Shown here piece after piece: positions 1 through 12,600 of a stretch of DNA of 64,000 nt. Source of the stretch: Siphonodentalium dalli (Eukaryota > Mollusca > Scaphopoda > Gadilida > Siphonodentaliidae); NCBI GenBank assembly GCA_032622095.1, contig CP136065.1, forward strand, positions 52,449,949 through 52,513,948, given 5' to 3'. Within the stretch, counting starts at the first letter, position 1. Every line of letters starts with the position of its first letter. The notes beneath the pieces were generated by a model. That model did not search any database. It was not told where the DNA came from and saw nothing but the letters and a program-made list of their open reading frames with translations. The translations under genes were made by a program, and so were the position numbers.

Positions 1-40
1 CAATTTGGTCACCGCCAGCATGAATCCTGTATATGGGTTA

Positions 41-456
41 CAAGCCTGAATTTAGTGTGCCTGTCATTTGCAGAATGAGGTCCCACGAGGGTGAATTTAG
101 TGACGCTATCCCGCATAGTGGGCTAGCATCACCAAATTCACCCTCTGGGGACCTCATTCTGCATGGCCTCATATGCGATGGGAGACATAGACTAAGACTG
201 AAGTTCCCAAATGGTTAATATTGTGATACACCCATTGGGAACCTCGATAATTGAATGTGTCGTCTGCAAATTTGGAGATATAGAGAAATAAACTAAAATA
301 TAATGAGAATCTATGTGAAGAAATTTTATAATAAAGACACTTTACAGAGAAGACGAGGTCTAAGCAGAATGAGGACCCCAGAGGGTGAATTTAGTGATGC
401 TAGCCCCCTATGGGGACCTCTTTCTGCAAATGACAGGCACACTAAACTCAGACTTG
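41..456. mobile_element. Family C hAT-like MITE
   Basis: Ends CAAGCCTGAATTTAGTGTGC and GCACACTAAACTCAGACTTG, with an imperfect 8-bp duplication (ATGGGTTA at 33-40, ATAGGTTA at 457-464). Family C carries a hairpin of GCAGAATGAGGTCCCCAGAG and GGTGAATTTAGTGATGCTAG with its complement next to each end. This copy has the ~200-base unique middle. Eight-base duplications indicate hAT. Confidence 0.82.
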
Positions 457-494
457 ATAGGTTAACATGTCTCATCTCATGAAGTTGTGTATAC

Positions 495-679
495 CTCTAT
501 ATTAGATGGCAGATCTCGGTGATGCTGACCGAGAAGCAGGGCCATGAGCAGGAAGTAGATATCAGGAACATCCGAGTGTTTAGGCAGCAGCCATTGTAGA
601 ATAGTGAAGCCAGGGACACTACATATCTCCTTGTTAACCTCACGTTTTATGTCCTTGCTGTTAGCCCCAACGTTACAAC
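495..679 (-). CDS. WDFY3: WDFY3 local exon 29, last in the window
   Basis: Encodes GCNVGANSKDIKREVNKEIC, VPGFTILQWLLPKHSDVPDI, YFLLMALLLGQ and HHRDLPSNIE. LPKH..VP..YFLLMAL is conserved in WDFY3. The donor GTATACAC follows GAG in phase 0; the open frame would otherwise stop 6 codons later. A hAT-like MITE starts 39 bases beyond the donor. Later exons lie outside the window. Confidence 0.92.
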
Positions 680-3600
680 CTGTGAATATGAAGAATGCCG
701 ATATCAGAGTTCTCTGTAGGCCTACAGAATTTAACATCTATCTAATGTTTTTGTTTTCAAAATGGACTGAAAATATATATAAATTAATCGCAAGCTGTCA
801 ATTCACGGAATACTGTAAAACAATTAGCCCTTAACCCTTTCATGACGGGAGCTGCGCTGGTGCAGCATTAAAGACCCTGTGCCAGTTCATTCTCTTAAAT
901 ATGTTAATCTCCCACAGGGAGCCTCTCATATATAAAAGAATGCACTGGCTTATAAGATCAAGGTAAATATTGTTAGGCCAATGCATTCTCTTATATATTC
1001 CAGCCGCCCTATGGGAGACTCGCATATATAAGAGAATGCATTGGCACAGGGTTTTCGCAGAATTTCAGGAAGCCTCAGGGTTAAACGCTGAATGACACCA
1101 TGATGTTGTGTACTGAGCCATTGACATTATGGCTATTTTAATACCAATGGAAAAAATATCATGGAATTAGAACGAGAACACTAAAACTGACTCCGTTGAA
1201 AGGCTATTATCATTCTCAATCCTGGAACATCATATACTGTTTCAAACTTTGAGATACAATGGTTCTGAAGCACCAATATCTGAGTACCTGTTATGAGAAA
1301 TAGCCAACTGCATGTGTGCTGCAGTAGGTCCATACAAAGTATGAATGTATATCACAATTACAGGGACTCGGTAAATTGAATGGCACAGGCACAGTAGCAG
1401 GTCTTTATTGCTTCATGTGATTTCGGATGTTATTTTATTTCAGCAGGACCATATATTGTATTCTTTATTGGGTTGAGGCATGGGAATTGATTTGAAATAA
1501 ATATCAAGTTGATTTACCTAGCATAAGTTCCATCTTTGATTTGGACACAAATTCCATGTTCCCCAACCAGCCACCACCTCCGATTCCATCACGGAACTTA
1601 TGTAGAACCAGAGTGTTCCGCAGAGTATTTACGACGATTTTCAAAGCTAGGATTACCGTTGACGAGTGAAGATTTCCATGTAGAAACAGAACTAACCAAT
1701 CAAAACTTAGTACCCTCTGGATTTCTTCACACATTCTGCAAAAGAGTTATATTAGTTTCAATATATTGATATTTCGTAGAAATATTTTTTTTCTTGAAAA
1801 TTAGAAAGTGTCCTTTGGAGAAAGACTGCAAAATTCTCCTAATACTGCCTTTTAACCAGAAAGTAAACAAATACTTGCAGTAGTTGAGTGCTTTAAGTCG
1901 GAGCATCATTTCCAAATCACAAAACATGAATATATAACATACAAATAACCTACAGGTAATAAGCAAAAATGTTATTGAAAACACGTATATGAGACTTCTT
2001 CACCTAACAGAAATTTCAGACAATTTCAATAAAAGTGCAATAAATTCAGAAAATATCTTATATTCTGACAGATGATTTCAATAATACTTGAATACCTACC
2101 CATTGTTGACATTTGATGAATCTGGGCGTTTGACGAGCTTCAGAATAACATTTAAATATGTGTTTCTCAGATTTATCAGGCCTATCTGCGCTTGTATATC
2201 TGTGAAAATTGAAAATAGAAGAATATTATTTGGCCAAATATTCAACGAAAAGGTGAGTTTTTCAAAAACAAATTTGAATTTTAAAAATAAATGAAATTAT
2301 TAAACGTTATTAAATCAGCAAGGTAAAATGTCATCACGTTATCAATCATCGATCACACAGTTTATCTATAACCAATCATAAAGTAGCACTTTTAATATAA
2401 TATCAATGCTCAGACAAGTCGTTCAGTCACACCTTTGAAATTGATAAATTTTCAAGGACCAATATATGAAGCATAGTCTGCTGTAAGACCTACCATTGGG
2501 GGGGGGGGGGCATATAAACATAGAAGCCAACTGGAAATCGACTTCTAGAATTAAATCTAAAAGATTTTTGAAGTGACTGAGCAAAAAAATGCCTGATACA
2601 ATTTGGCAAATTTTCCATAACTTATAACAATAAATACCTGGCGATAGTTCAGCCTCATTAGACGACGATAAATCGAGGCCCTTCTCATCCTCGGCTGATG
2701 TTGATAATGTTGCTACGGTGAACTGACCAAATCTGAAACAAATCCATAAAAGAAATGAAATCTAGTCAATTAAAGTTATTTAACAAGTCTATTATACCAT
2801 TTGACTCTTTAATTGACCTCGGTAGTTTAATGGTTATAGTGTTTGACTTGTACATTTGGTGACATCATTATGCATGGCCTCATCTGCTATGGGAGACTTA
2901 GACACATATTTAAGTTTCCAGATAGAGAATATTGTTATTTGCGCCCATTGGGAACCTTGATTATGCACTTTGCCATCTGCCAATTATGGGATATAGAGAA
3001 ATTAAACCAAAAAAGAAAAAGTAACTTTCTAAAAAAGATTCTAAAGAAACTAAAAAAAACTTGTTAATTTGATAATAAAGATACTTTCTAAAGATGATGA
3101 GGCCTAAGCAGAATAAGGTCCAAAGAGGGTGAATTTAGTGATGATAGCCCGCTGTGTGGGGTAGCATCACTAAATTCACCCTCTGTGGACCTCATTCTGC
3201 AAATGTCCAGCACCATATTTTGAGACCTGACCCAAAATTTACACATAAAGCTAAAATGATAGACTCACGTTCTAAGCACCTCCTCATTAGAAAATCCATC
3301 GAGAAGTTCAATCAACACTCTGGATATAATGTCGATACTGGTCTCGGAAAGCTTGTTGTCTATAAGGATATGGAGCAGTTTGGTGGCTAAATTCACTTGT
3401 CTCATGATTAACAAGTTACCTTTCTGGTCGCTGCAAATAGAAGATGATTTATTAGAAATGTGGTCTCCCTTCATGAATGGAGCAAATATAAAAAAATTGA
3501 CTAAGAGACAACAGTCAACGGCAAATTATTTTTTGTCATTTATTTTCAACACATCAATTAAAAATCTGAGAAAACAAATGTTAATAATTTTAGAACTTTA

Positions 3601-6600
3601 AAATCGAGACACAGATGTTGTAATTACTTAATAATGAAAGTACCACACTGTTAGGGGTACACATATTAAAAGGACCATTATTCTAGCAAAATTAACCTGA
3701 CTGACTTCAAATGAGAACCAAAGCCAGTATGTTCTCTTGTTTGTTAGTACAATAACAAAATTCAGAGCTAACCGAAGAATTAAGCTACTACTGTAGAATA
3801 AAATATTGTATTTTTTAGGTACAAAAATGGCCAAAAAAAAGAAGATTTGAACATGACCTGTACCTTTTTCTGATAAAACCACAAGTCAATTTAGAAGCAA
3901 ACTGAAAATAACCACAGCAGCCATCATCTGGAAATGATATGTGGATTGAGATGAGGCCTACTAACCTTGAGTCTGTAAGAAGTTCATAGAAATGTTCATA
4001 AAGTGATTTCTCGAGCTCACCAGGGGCATCATGCCAAATCTGAAAATTCAAAGTAATGCTAAAATCTTAGGTAATTATTTGGGGGAGGGGGCAGGGGGTT
4101 ATAAGGTCTTCAAAAACTCACAATTATCTTATGTTCATGAACCTTCCCATTCTAAGCGCTTTAACTTCAGTGAATTTCCTTGTCCGATTTTACATATAAA
4201 AGCAGTTTCATAATTATCGGTAAGACACACGTTTAATATCAGCACGTGTGATAACGTCACGCCGTTCATTAAATGACTTGCGATCACTGCAGTTTATGAT
4301 TGTTGTTTTCAATACTTCGAGTTGCTTCGCGTTTATTTGATCATGTGATAAAAGGTATCTCACACTCGTCCTATTTTATATGTAATTTATCAACCTCGTC
4401 CACCAAACTCGGTTGATAAATTCCGTATAAAATGAGATACTCTATTTCTTTGGCTTCGGGGATGAAATATATTTTATATCTGTCCAGGAACCCACCTTTC
4501 AATGCAAAGAGTTATTAGATTTAGATTTTTGAAATCTATTTATTTTCTACACCTCAAATTTCATACAAGGTGGTGCCTGGTTCGAACTGGAATTCCACGG
4601 CACATGTTATAATTGTTATAAATCGATTTAAAAAATTGAAATCTAATAGCTCTGAGCTTTGAAGGGTGGGTGCCTCGACTCAAATAAAATATTTTTTACC
4701 CCCCGAAGCCAAAGAAATAGTAAATTCGGGGTGCTAAATCGGACATGGTATCTTTAAAACTTGAATCAAAGAAGGAATTTCCAATAATAGTAGTTAGTTA
4801 ATTGGGGTTTAATGTCAATTTTTAATAGCTATGGTCATATTGTGACATAAGAGGAGTCCTTAGTTCAGGCTACGGCATTCATTTATTATTCCTCCTACTT
4901 TTAGAAGACCTCTACTTAAGACAGTGACTACAGTGGTCATATTGTTTGTTTCATGTTGGAACCTGTCCTAAGTCTTAAACTATGAACATGTGCCGTCATG
5001 CTCACTCGCTCACACTCAAGAATTTTTGGGAGCCATTTAACCTGGCATTAAGATTATTAAGGGTGTTAGATAAGCATAAATTCTCTTTCAAGAGGCATTG
5101 TATTAGAAAATTTATAATAGATCAGATATGATTCATTTCTGAAACTAAACTATTAACATGTATAAATGTATTACACTTACCTCCAAATCACAGAGTAGGT
5201 CTTCGAATGCTGCTTTATTTGGAATTGTGGATGTCTCTCGTCCACTATCCACTGTACCAACAAGTGAGAATGTTAGATGTAGAATGTGGCTATTGAGAAG
5301 TTCTTGCTTTTGTTTGTATAGATTTGCTAATGCCTGAAATCATAAAAAAATGTATCATGAATTCTGCCTGATTCATCATGATGAATCATGATACAAAGGT
5401 ATTATGATCATAGAATTTTTTGGTTATGGAACCTAGCCTGAAGCAGCTCATAGTCATATGCCTATGGTGTTATGATGGTTATTTTTATTGGCTATCACCC
5501 ATTGTGGTACATATACAGTCTCTAATTAGTCAGCGGAATAAGTGAATCAAGATGTTCTACGATAGTTTGGAAGATCACATATCTCTTCTTTTTGACTGTA
5601 TTTATGTTCCGTATTTTTTATATGGATATATGAACCGGATATGTAGTTCTGTGTGTTGTTAACAATGCTTGCGCCAATAAAGCGCCAATAAAAAAAAAAA
5701 AGAAGATGTGCGGGTAGTACAATGTCATTATTTGTCATTCGTTATATCAGATTAAATTAATTTATATCCATCAAAGTTCTCCATACATTTTCTGGACCTG
5801 GGAAGGTACCATGCTTACTATGGGCGGAAAAAAACAAAAATATAACCTTCGTTCCCTCATTGATTTTCCAAAAAAATTGCCTGAGAATCAAATCATTTAA
5901 AAAAAAAAAATTCATAGCAGCCATTGTCCTCCAGATCAGGGACGTTATTATAATAAACTGTAACATTATAATTTATAACTCTTTAATGTCAAGCTTTCGA
6001 CCCGAGCTGGACCTTCATCAGGACAGTCGAAACATTAGAACTACATCTTCACAGTACAGCAATCAATTACAGAATGAACCAGGTCCGTTATTATGGCGAT
6101 GTCGTACAATGATTCCAAGAGGATGAAGACCATATTTGAGGGATGAAGACCATATTTGAGGACCCTCCCCTTGTGGCATATAGACGTGACAGTAACTTAT
6201 GCGACATTCTCGTGCATCGGAAAACTGCAAAGGTTGTGAATCCCCCTACCCAATTATGCTACAATAACTGTGATACTTGTGACAAAACAATCGCCACCAG
6301 TATTAAGAACGAGAGTAGATCAGCGGAGTTCAGTGTGCTGCAGAACATTAACTGTCATTCGAAGAATTTAATATATGCATTGGTATGTGAGGTGTGTGGT
6401 GGGGCCATGTATACCGGGGAAACAGAACGTCGTTTGGTGGACAGGTTCGAGGAGCATGATAGAGACATCAGACTACATGATTATAAACCGATATACGACC
6501 ATTTTAATTTGGCAGGACATAGTGGTGTGACGAATCTGAAGGTGGCAGTGTTGGAGTTGGTGAATGGTGGGAAACAGGAGCGACTTATTCGGGAAGACAT

Positions 6601-9600
6601 GTGGATGAAAAAGCTGGGGACACGCGAGGGGAATCATTTTAACACGAAGACAAGTCACACCACACCTATATTTTGATATAATAATTATGTAAATTCCTCA
6701 GCGCCATCGCTTGCGTTTCCATGGACGTCGCAGCGTCGTTGTACGACGTTGCCGCAATAACGGACCTGGTTCATTCTGTAATTGATTGCTGTACTGTGAA
6801 GATGTAGTTCTAATGATGTTTCGACTTTCCTGATGAAGGTCCAGCTCGGGTCGAAAGCTTGACATTAAAGAGTTATAATGTTACAGTTCATTTTTTTTTT
6901 TTTGGCCAAAGATTATTCCAAAGTATAATTTCATAACTGAAAGAGAGAACCCTTTTTAGTAAAGAAAGTGGTAATCAAATGGTTAACCCTTTCTATACTA
7001 AATACTCATTTACGAGTACTTCCCTTGGGAAATGTTCAGATGATAAGTTCAACAAACGACCATGTTTGTTGAACTTATTATCTGAAAATTTCCCACCAAT
7101 GAATAGAAATACTTCTGCACTTCTACTATCTATTTTTCAGCTCATTTTTACTGAACACCCCTCCAAATGAATAATGGACCATTCCAATATATACTTTAAT
7201 AATTAGGTGGAAGAATCCAATCAGTAAGGAAAGGGATAATAGGTTCATCATCCAATACCTGATATCCCTGTATCCTGTCCATGTCCTGTAGAGCGGAGAG
7301 GTTACTCCTGACAACACACACCAGCGCCTTCACAGCTGCATATAACTCCTCGACATCTTTCGCCATGGCGATCAATCCAAGTAAAATGGAAGCGCCACCT
7401 ATATTCTCCAGCACGCGGGACACGGGTCTTGGACAGAATGTTCTCACACCTGGAAGAAACCAGCCAGTCAATAATAGGCATTATGGGTTTTATATCAACC
7501 TTAAAATAAAACCTTAAAATAAAATAATAATTTGAGCCTACAAAGAATATCTGATATGTCCCTAATTTCAATGCCAAAAAGTAATTTCAATGCCAAAAAG
7601 TCGAAAAATGGGTGAAACTCATGTGGTAATAATTGGACAGAACCCATATTTGAACTTGGCCTGTAGTTTTAGCTGGGAGACACATATATCAGCTTTGGGT
7701 TTCAAATCAAATAATCCGAACAGGAGTTATTGGTCGGAAATCCGAAATGTTATGAAATCAGTCAAATTCTAAGTTGAAAAAGGGCCGTAACTTATAATAA
7801 TGTAAATATAATTGGACGGAACCCATATTCAAACTTGGCCTGTATTTTAGCTAGGAAATACACATACCAAATTTGATTCAGATAAAATAATCCAAACTGG
7901 AGTTATCGATCGGAAACCAAAAATGTTAACGGATGGATGGACAGACGGACGAAAAGACGGCTCGACTGATTACATAATACAACCCCTTTTAGGCGACCAA
8001 TTGGTGAACTTCACCAACTTCAACTGGGGAACTTCAATCTGATCCTAGGTCTCCCAAGCAGTTGAGGCCTAAGCAGAATGAGGTTCCCAGAGGGTGAATG
8101 TGGAGATGCAAGCCCGCTAAGTGGGGCAGTGTCACTGAATTCACCCTCTGGAGACCTCATTCTGCAAATGTCACACACTAAATTCAGACTTGGATACTAA
8201 CCTAGATATCCCATAAGTATTGCGCCGAGAGACCTGGCTGAGCCACTGAGGTGCCCTGCGGAATTGTGGATGATTCTGATTGGAGTAACATTGTCATGTG
8301 CAGACATAGCAAGCTGAAAGTTACAAAACACTCCATCATACTAGTAATTATTTGCTAAATGTGAACAGAAGCTAATGATATCAAATAAGCAATACATGGG
8401 AACTAGAATAATTTACCAAGACAATACATGACATTAGTAATAAATGCCTGATCTCCTTTCGTGAAAATCAATTTAAATCAACTAATACAAATATCTATCG
8501 TTTGGACATTTCTTTGCCACAAATATTGCAACTCTCGGCAGAATATATATTTTGCTGCTACGTTAAGACACAGTTCCAGTATAAAACTGTATACTGGAAG
8601 TATTCGAGACTCGAACATTAACCCTTTCATGACTTGGAGCCTCCTGAAATTTTGTGTAAACCCTGTGTCAATGCATTTTCTTATATATGCGAGCCTCCCA
8701 TAGGGAGCACAAGCGCAGCTCCCGTCATGAAAGGGTAAAGAAGCCTTCAATATTGAGTAGCACTCACTTGTTTCGCTATTGATTTACTGTCCACCTTGTT
8801 GTAGACTTTCCTGATTTTAGCGACAGTCATTTGTGACATGGCATGAGCATGAACGCCAAAGATGACTTTCTCCTCAGAAAATAATGGACCAGGATTTTCT
8901 GCTTCTGTAAAGACAAAATAAATTGTGAAAACATTTGGCAGCCAGATTAACAAAGATTATTCAAAATATCATAATATTTTACTGAAATGAAGGAAAAGGA
9001 TGTGAGGGTCAGTTCAACAATGATCAAGCCTTGAAATAGTGTGTCTGTCATTTGCAGAATGAGGTCCCCAGAGGGTGAATTTAGTGATGCTACCCCGCTG
9101 GGGGCCTCATTCTGCAAATGACAGACACACTATTTCAAGGCTTGACAATGATTTGTATAATAATTGATCTAACAAAAAAAACATTTACAACAATAGACAT
9201 ATCATAATTGTAGCCATCGAGTAATGCATTATATAATTTAATTTCTTGTAAATACTAAAAAAAAAGAATAACCAAAATCAGTGAACTGGATCGTGATTCA
9301 ACTGATAGACTGTATTTTTAATCGTAAATGGTTACACAAAATTTCATTTGATTTCGTTAACTGAAACTGATGTTATCATATGGGAACAAAGTCGATAAAC
9401 AAACTATTATATTTCAAAGATTTCAATATCTTATAACAACATTACTCACCAGAAAGTGGGGCTTGGAAGCTTCCTTTATAGTTAGGGGTTAGGCCATATA
9501 TGGATTTCACTGTGTTTCCTGATACAATGTCCTCAAGTAAATGACAGGGTCCCTGTCGCCATGTCAACTGTGACTGTCGTCTTAGCTGTGGGGGCGTTCC

Positions 9601-12600
9601 AATGTAGGCGAAGACAGAGGTCACTGCTGTGGGACTTGCTGTGCCACCACCACCCAAATTTGGTGATACGTAATGGAGCTACAAATAATAATGAAATGTC
9701 ATGTTAGTCTTCAAATCGATAATGCAAATTTCCTTGTTAAAGTGATGTGAAACACTCCAATATGGTGATCAATGATAAATGGAGAATAATATGTTCAAAG
9801 TAGAAATTTTTACAAATATTATATCCAAGTTGATAACACACACCGTCATTCTTATATATTAATTAAATGCAGTGACACTTGATTGCGAAATTGTTTTCGT
9901 TAGTTTATCGCCGATAGAATCGTCCCGAATCGAGTAGTAAATATTTACAATTGAGCGTAGTTCAGACGATGTTTTCAATGGAGTGGTACGGTCGATTTGC
10001 TTGAGATTTTCAGAGATGATATTAGAATGCTATATTCCTCCAGTTGGCATAGCGCCTGGATACTAACTGATCAGTTTCACGCACCCGAACAAGTACATAA
10101 TTTGTCTTTAACTGTAAAAGAACTGTAAACATCACAACAAAGCTCTTTCCAAACTGATAATTGCCTACAACCTAAGAAATATATAGCCGCACATACTTTC
10201 TGAATGGAACCGTTAGTGTTGAGTTGAAACGATTAATCAACTAGTCGAAGTCGACGCGATTATTAAATTAGTCGATCCCGAAACCTGCTAATCGATTTGT
10301 CGGGGGAAAAGCACTACCTATGTGCTATCATGGCAGCAGTGCCATTGCACGGCCATATTATCACGTAATCTGTAACAGTTAACACATATTAACTTCTAAA
10401 AGCCTTATTGCATTGTTCCTTTAACGATGCCACTGCCATCAGTCATGCACGGGCATTGAACTCCATGACCTGAACTGAACCCAATGTATGCACGTGTAGG
10501 CACGGTTTCTTTTATGTTGATCATCAAAGACATGAAGTGTCGCTGCCGACTGAACACTGTCCAGTTCGATGTGACGCAATTGACCAGTGATAACTTCTCA
10601 CTTTGGCATAGGTAATACTAGAGTAATGATGTAACAAAAATGGCTTCAATGATATATGAAACATAATTCGTATAGATTCTAATACCCCCCCCCGCGACAT
10701 GAGGCGCCTATTCAGAGAGACAATAGGCGACACCGACATCTCGTCAGCGAGACTTACGAACGAGACTTGCCTATTTATTTCCTGGTTACTGTCGACAATT
10801 TTGTTTAAATAAAATGTTTTTATTACCTGCATTCCCCAAACCGTGAGATTATATGGAGGTTGCAGGAGAGCCTTTATAAGACATCAAATTGGGAGACTCA
10901 CGGTCAAAACGGGAGATTATATAGTTCACGAGCTTTCCGTTTGAACGTTCTGAAACGAAGAGTTGGATACTCAAAACTGCGATGCCACATGGCCCATTTT
11001 ATACGTCATATGGGCATAGAAACGGGAACTCTTAGAAGGGGTCCGACTAGTCGACTAGTAGTCGATTACCTCTGGCGACTAGTCGATTCCTTAAAATTGC
11101 TAATCGTTTCAACACTAGGAACCGTACAGTTGAAATGTAATTCCATGCAAAGTAAATTTCCAGTTTTTCATGCCAACAAATTTTGAAAAGCACGCAAGTG
11201 TGTGGTTTTTTATTAATTTTTTTACATATTTGTGGATCAGTTATCTTATCATACCAACAGTCCTGCAACAACAGGTTTATGATATCTTTGAGTAGGCACT
11301 AAATAGAGAAATTTAACACCCAGTTATTCCGGCGCCGAAAAAGCATCACGCAATCAGTGCACTAATAGCTACCAGCTTCATTTCACACGCTGGCGAGGTA
11401 GTTATTTAAATATTGTATTATGTCACCTAGGTGAAACCATTAGCCTTTATTAAGAGAACAATTAATTTAGCATTGTTTATACAAAATATCATAGAAGGGA
11501 TCATCAACAAACATAGCATATAAATTTGATTTGCGATAATGATTGATATTTGATATAAAATGATTACATTTCATCTCATCTTCTGTGTTTTTCCCCACCC
11601 ATTTTACAACATGTCAAAAACAGAAGTAATGGCAAATCTTCATTTCCATCCTATATATGATTATTTGCTCTACCAGCTCAGTCAATTATTTCATTGGATG
11701 TCGATTATGTGGTTGGGCCATATCATGAAATCAACGATTAATGGAAATTAAAAGACTTTTATAGTACTGCATACTTTTTGTGTGGCGACATGATCACCAT
11801 TCAGGTATAGACTGATGCTACTGTTTTTCATGATCCCAGCACGGTGGAAGATAAGGACCACATGATGCCATTGACCTTCCTGTGTTAACTCTGGGCACCA
11901 AAATCTCACACAATTCTCATTCAACGATGGATCCTTCTCTTCCTCAATGCTTGTAACTGAAAGATTGTACAAATTTTATAAACACATACCACTATCAAGA
12001 TCATTTTCTATATAGAGAATAATCAATTGGTTGTCAATGATAAAGTGATATAATTCACGAGGGTAGTCAGAGCTGATAAAACCCAAGTGAGTGGAGCGAA
12101 CGAGGGTTTTACCAGGAGGTCCGACTCCCCAAGTGAATTATGTCACATAATCATCGAAACCCATTGATTATTCTATTTATAACACATTCCACAATTAAAA
12201 TCTAGTAATTTTATAGATGATATGTGACAAAATATTCCCTGATCAGTTGATTATCCTGTGTTGGTCCCCAACTTTCAGTTACGCGGATGAATATGTCATT
12301 TAAATATTTGTAACGTAACAATTTGCTTCACATCACTTCTCGATGTTGGAACTCTGAAGACTAGAGATAGCGCAACTGAACTTCTGTCTCACTCTCGCTC
12401 CATATTTATAGTCTAAAGTGGTCTATTTGGATGCAGAAGATACCCAAATTATGAAAATATAAACAAGATATAATAAAATTGAGTTCTTCTTGATCATGTG
12501 AACATAAATAGATCCGACATGGGCCAGGAGCATCTTATACTTCATATTCAGCAAATCAACCTTTAACTCAATTCATGAGAATTTGCCTGTGAGAACGTAA

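Larger units (their letters stand above)
5956..6888 (+). mobile_element. Penelope-like element remnant with inverted terminal repeats
   Basis: A GIY-YIG ORF is flanked by an inverted repeat of about 150 bases (5956-6110 against 6739-6888, both starting AACTGTAACATTATA when read inward). Penelope-like retroelements encode a reverse transcriptase followed by a GIY-YIG endonuclease and have LTR-like ends that may be direct or inverted. Here almost all of the reverse transcriptase is gone; only about 25 residues resembling its C terminus remain before the endonuclease. It sits in the intron between exons 22 and 23, on the strand opposite to the host gene. Each repeat carries a hammerhead-like motif. 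Confidence 0.75.

Noticed and set aside
10524-10832. 102-codon minus-strand open frame
   Set aside because: Lies wholly inside the 904-bp hAT-like element and shows no transposase motifs.
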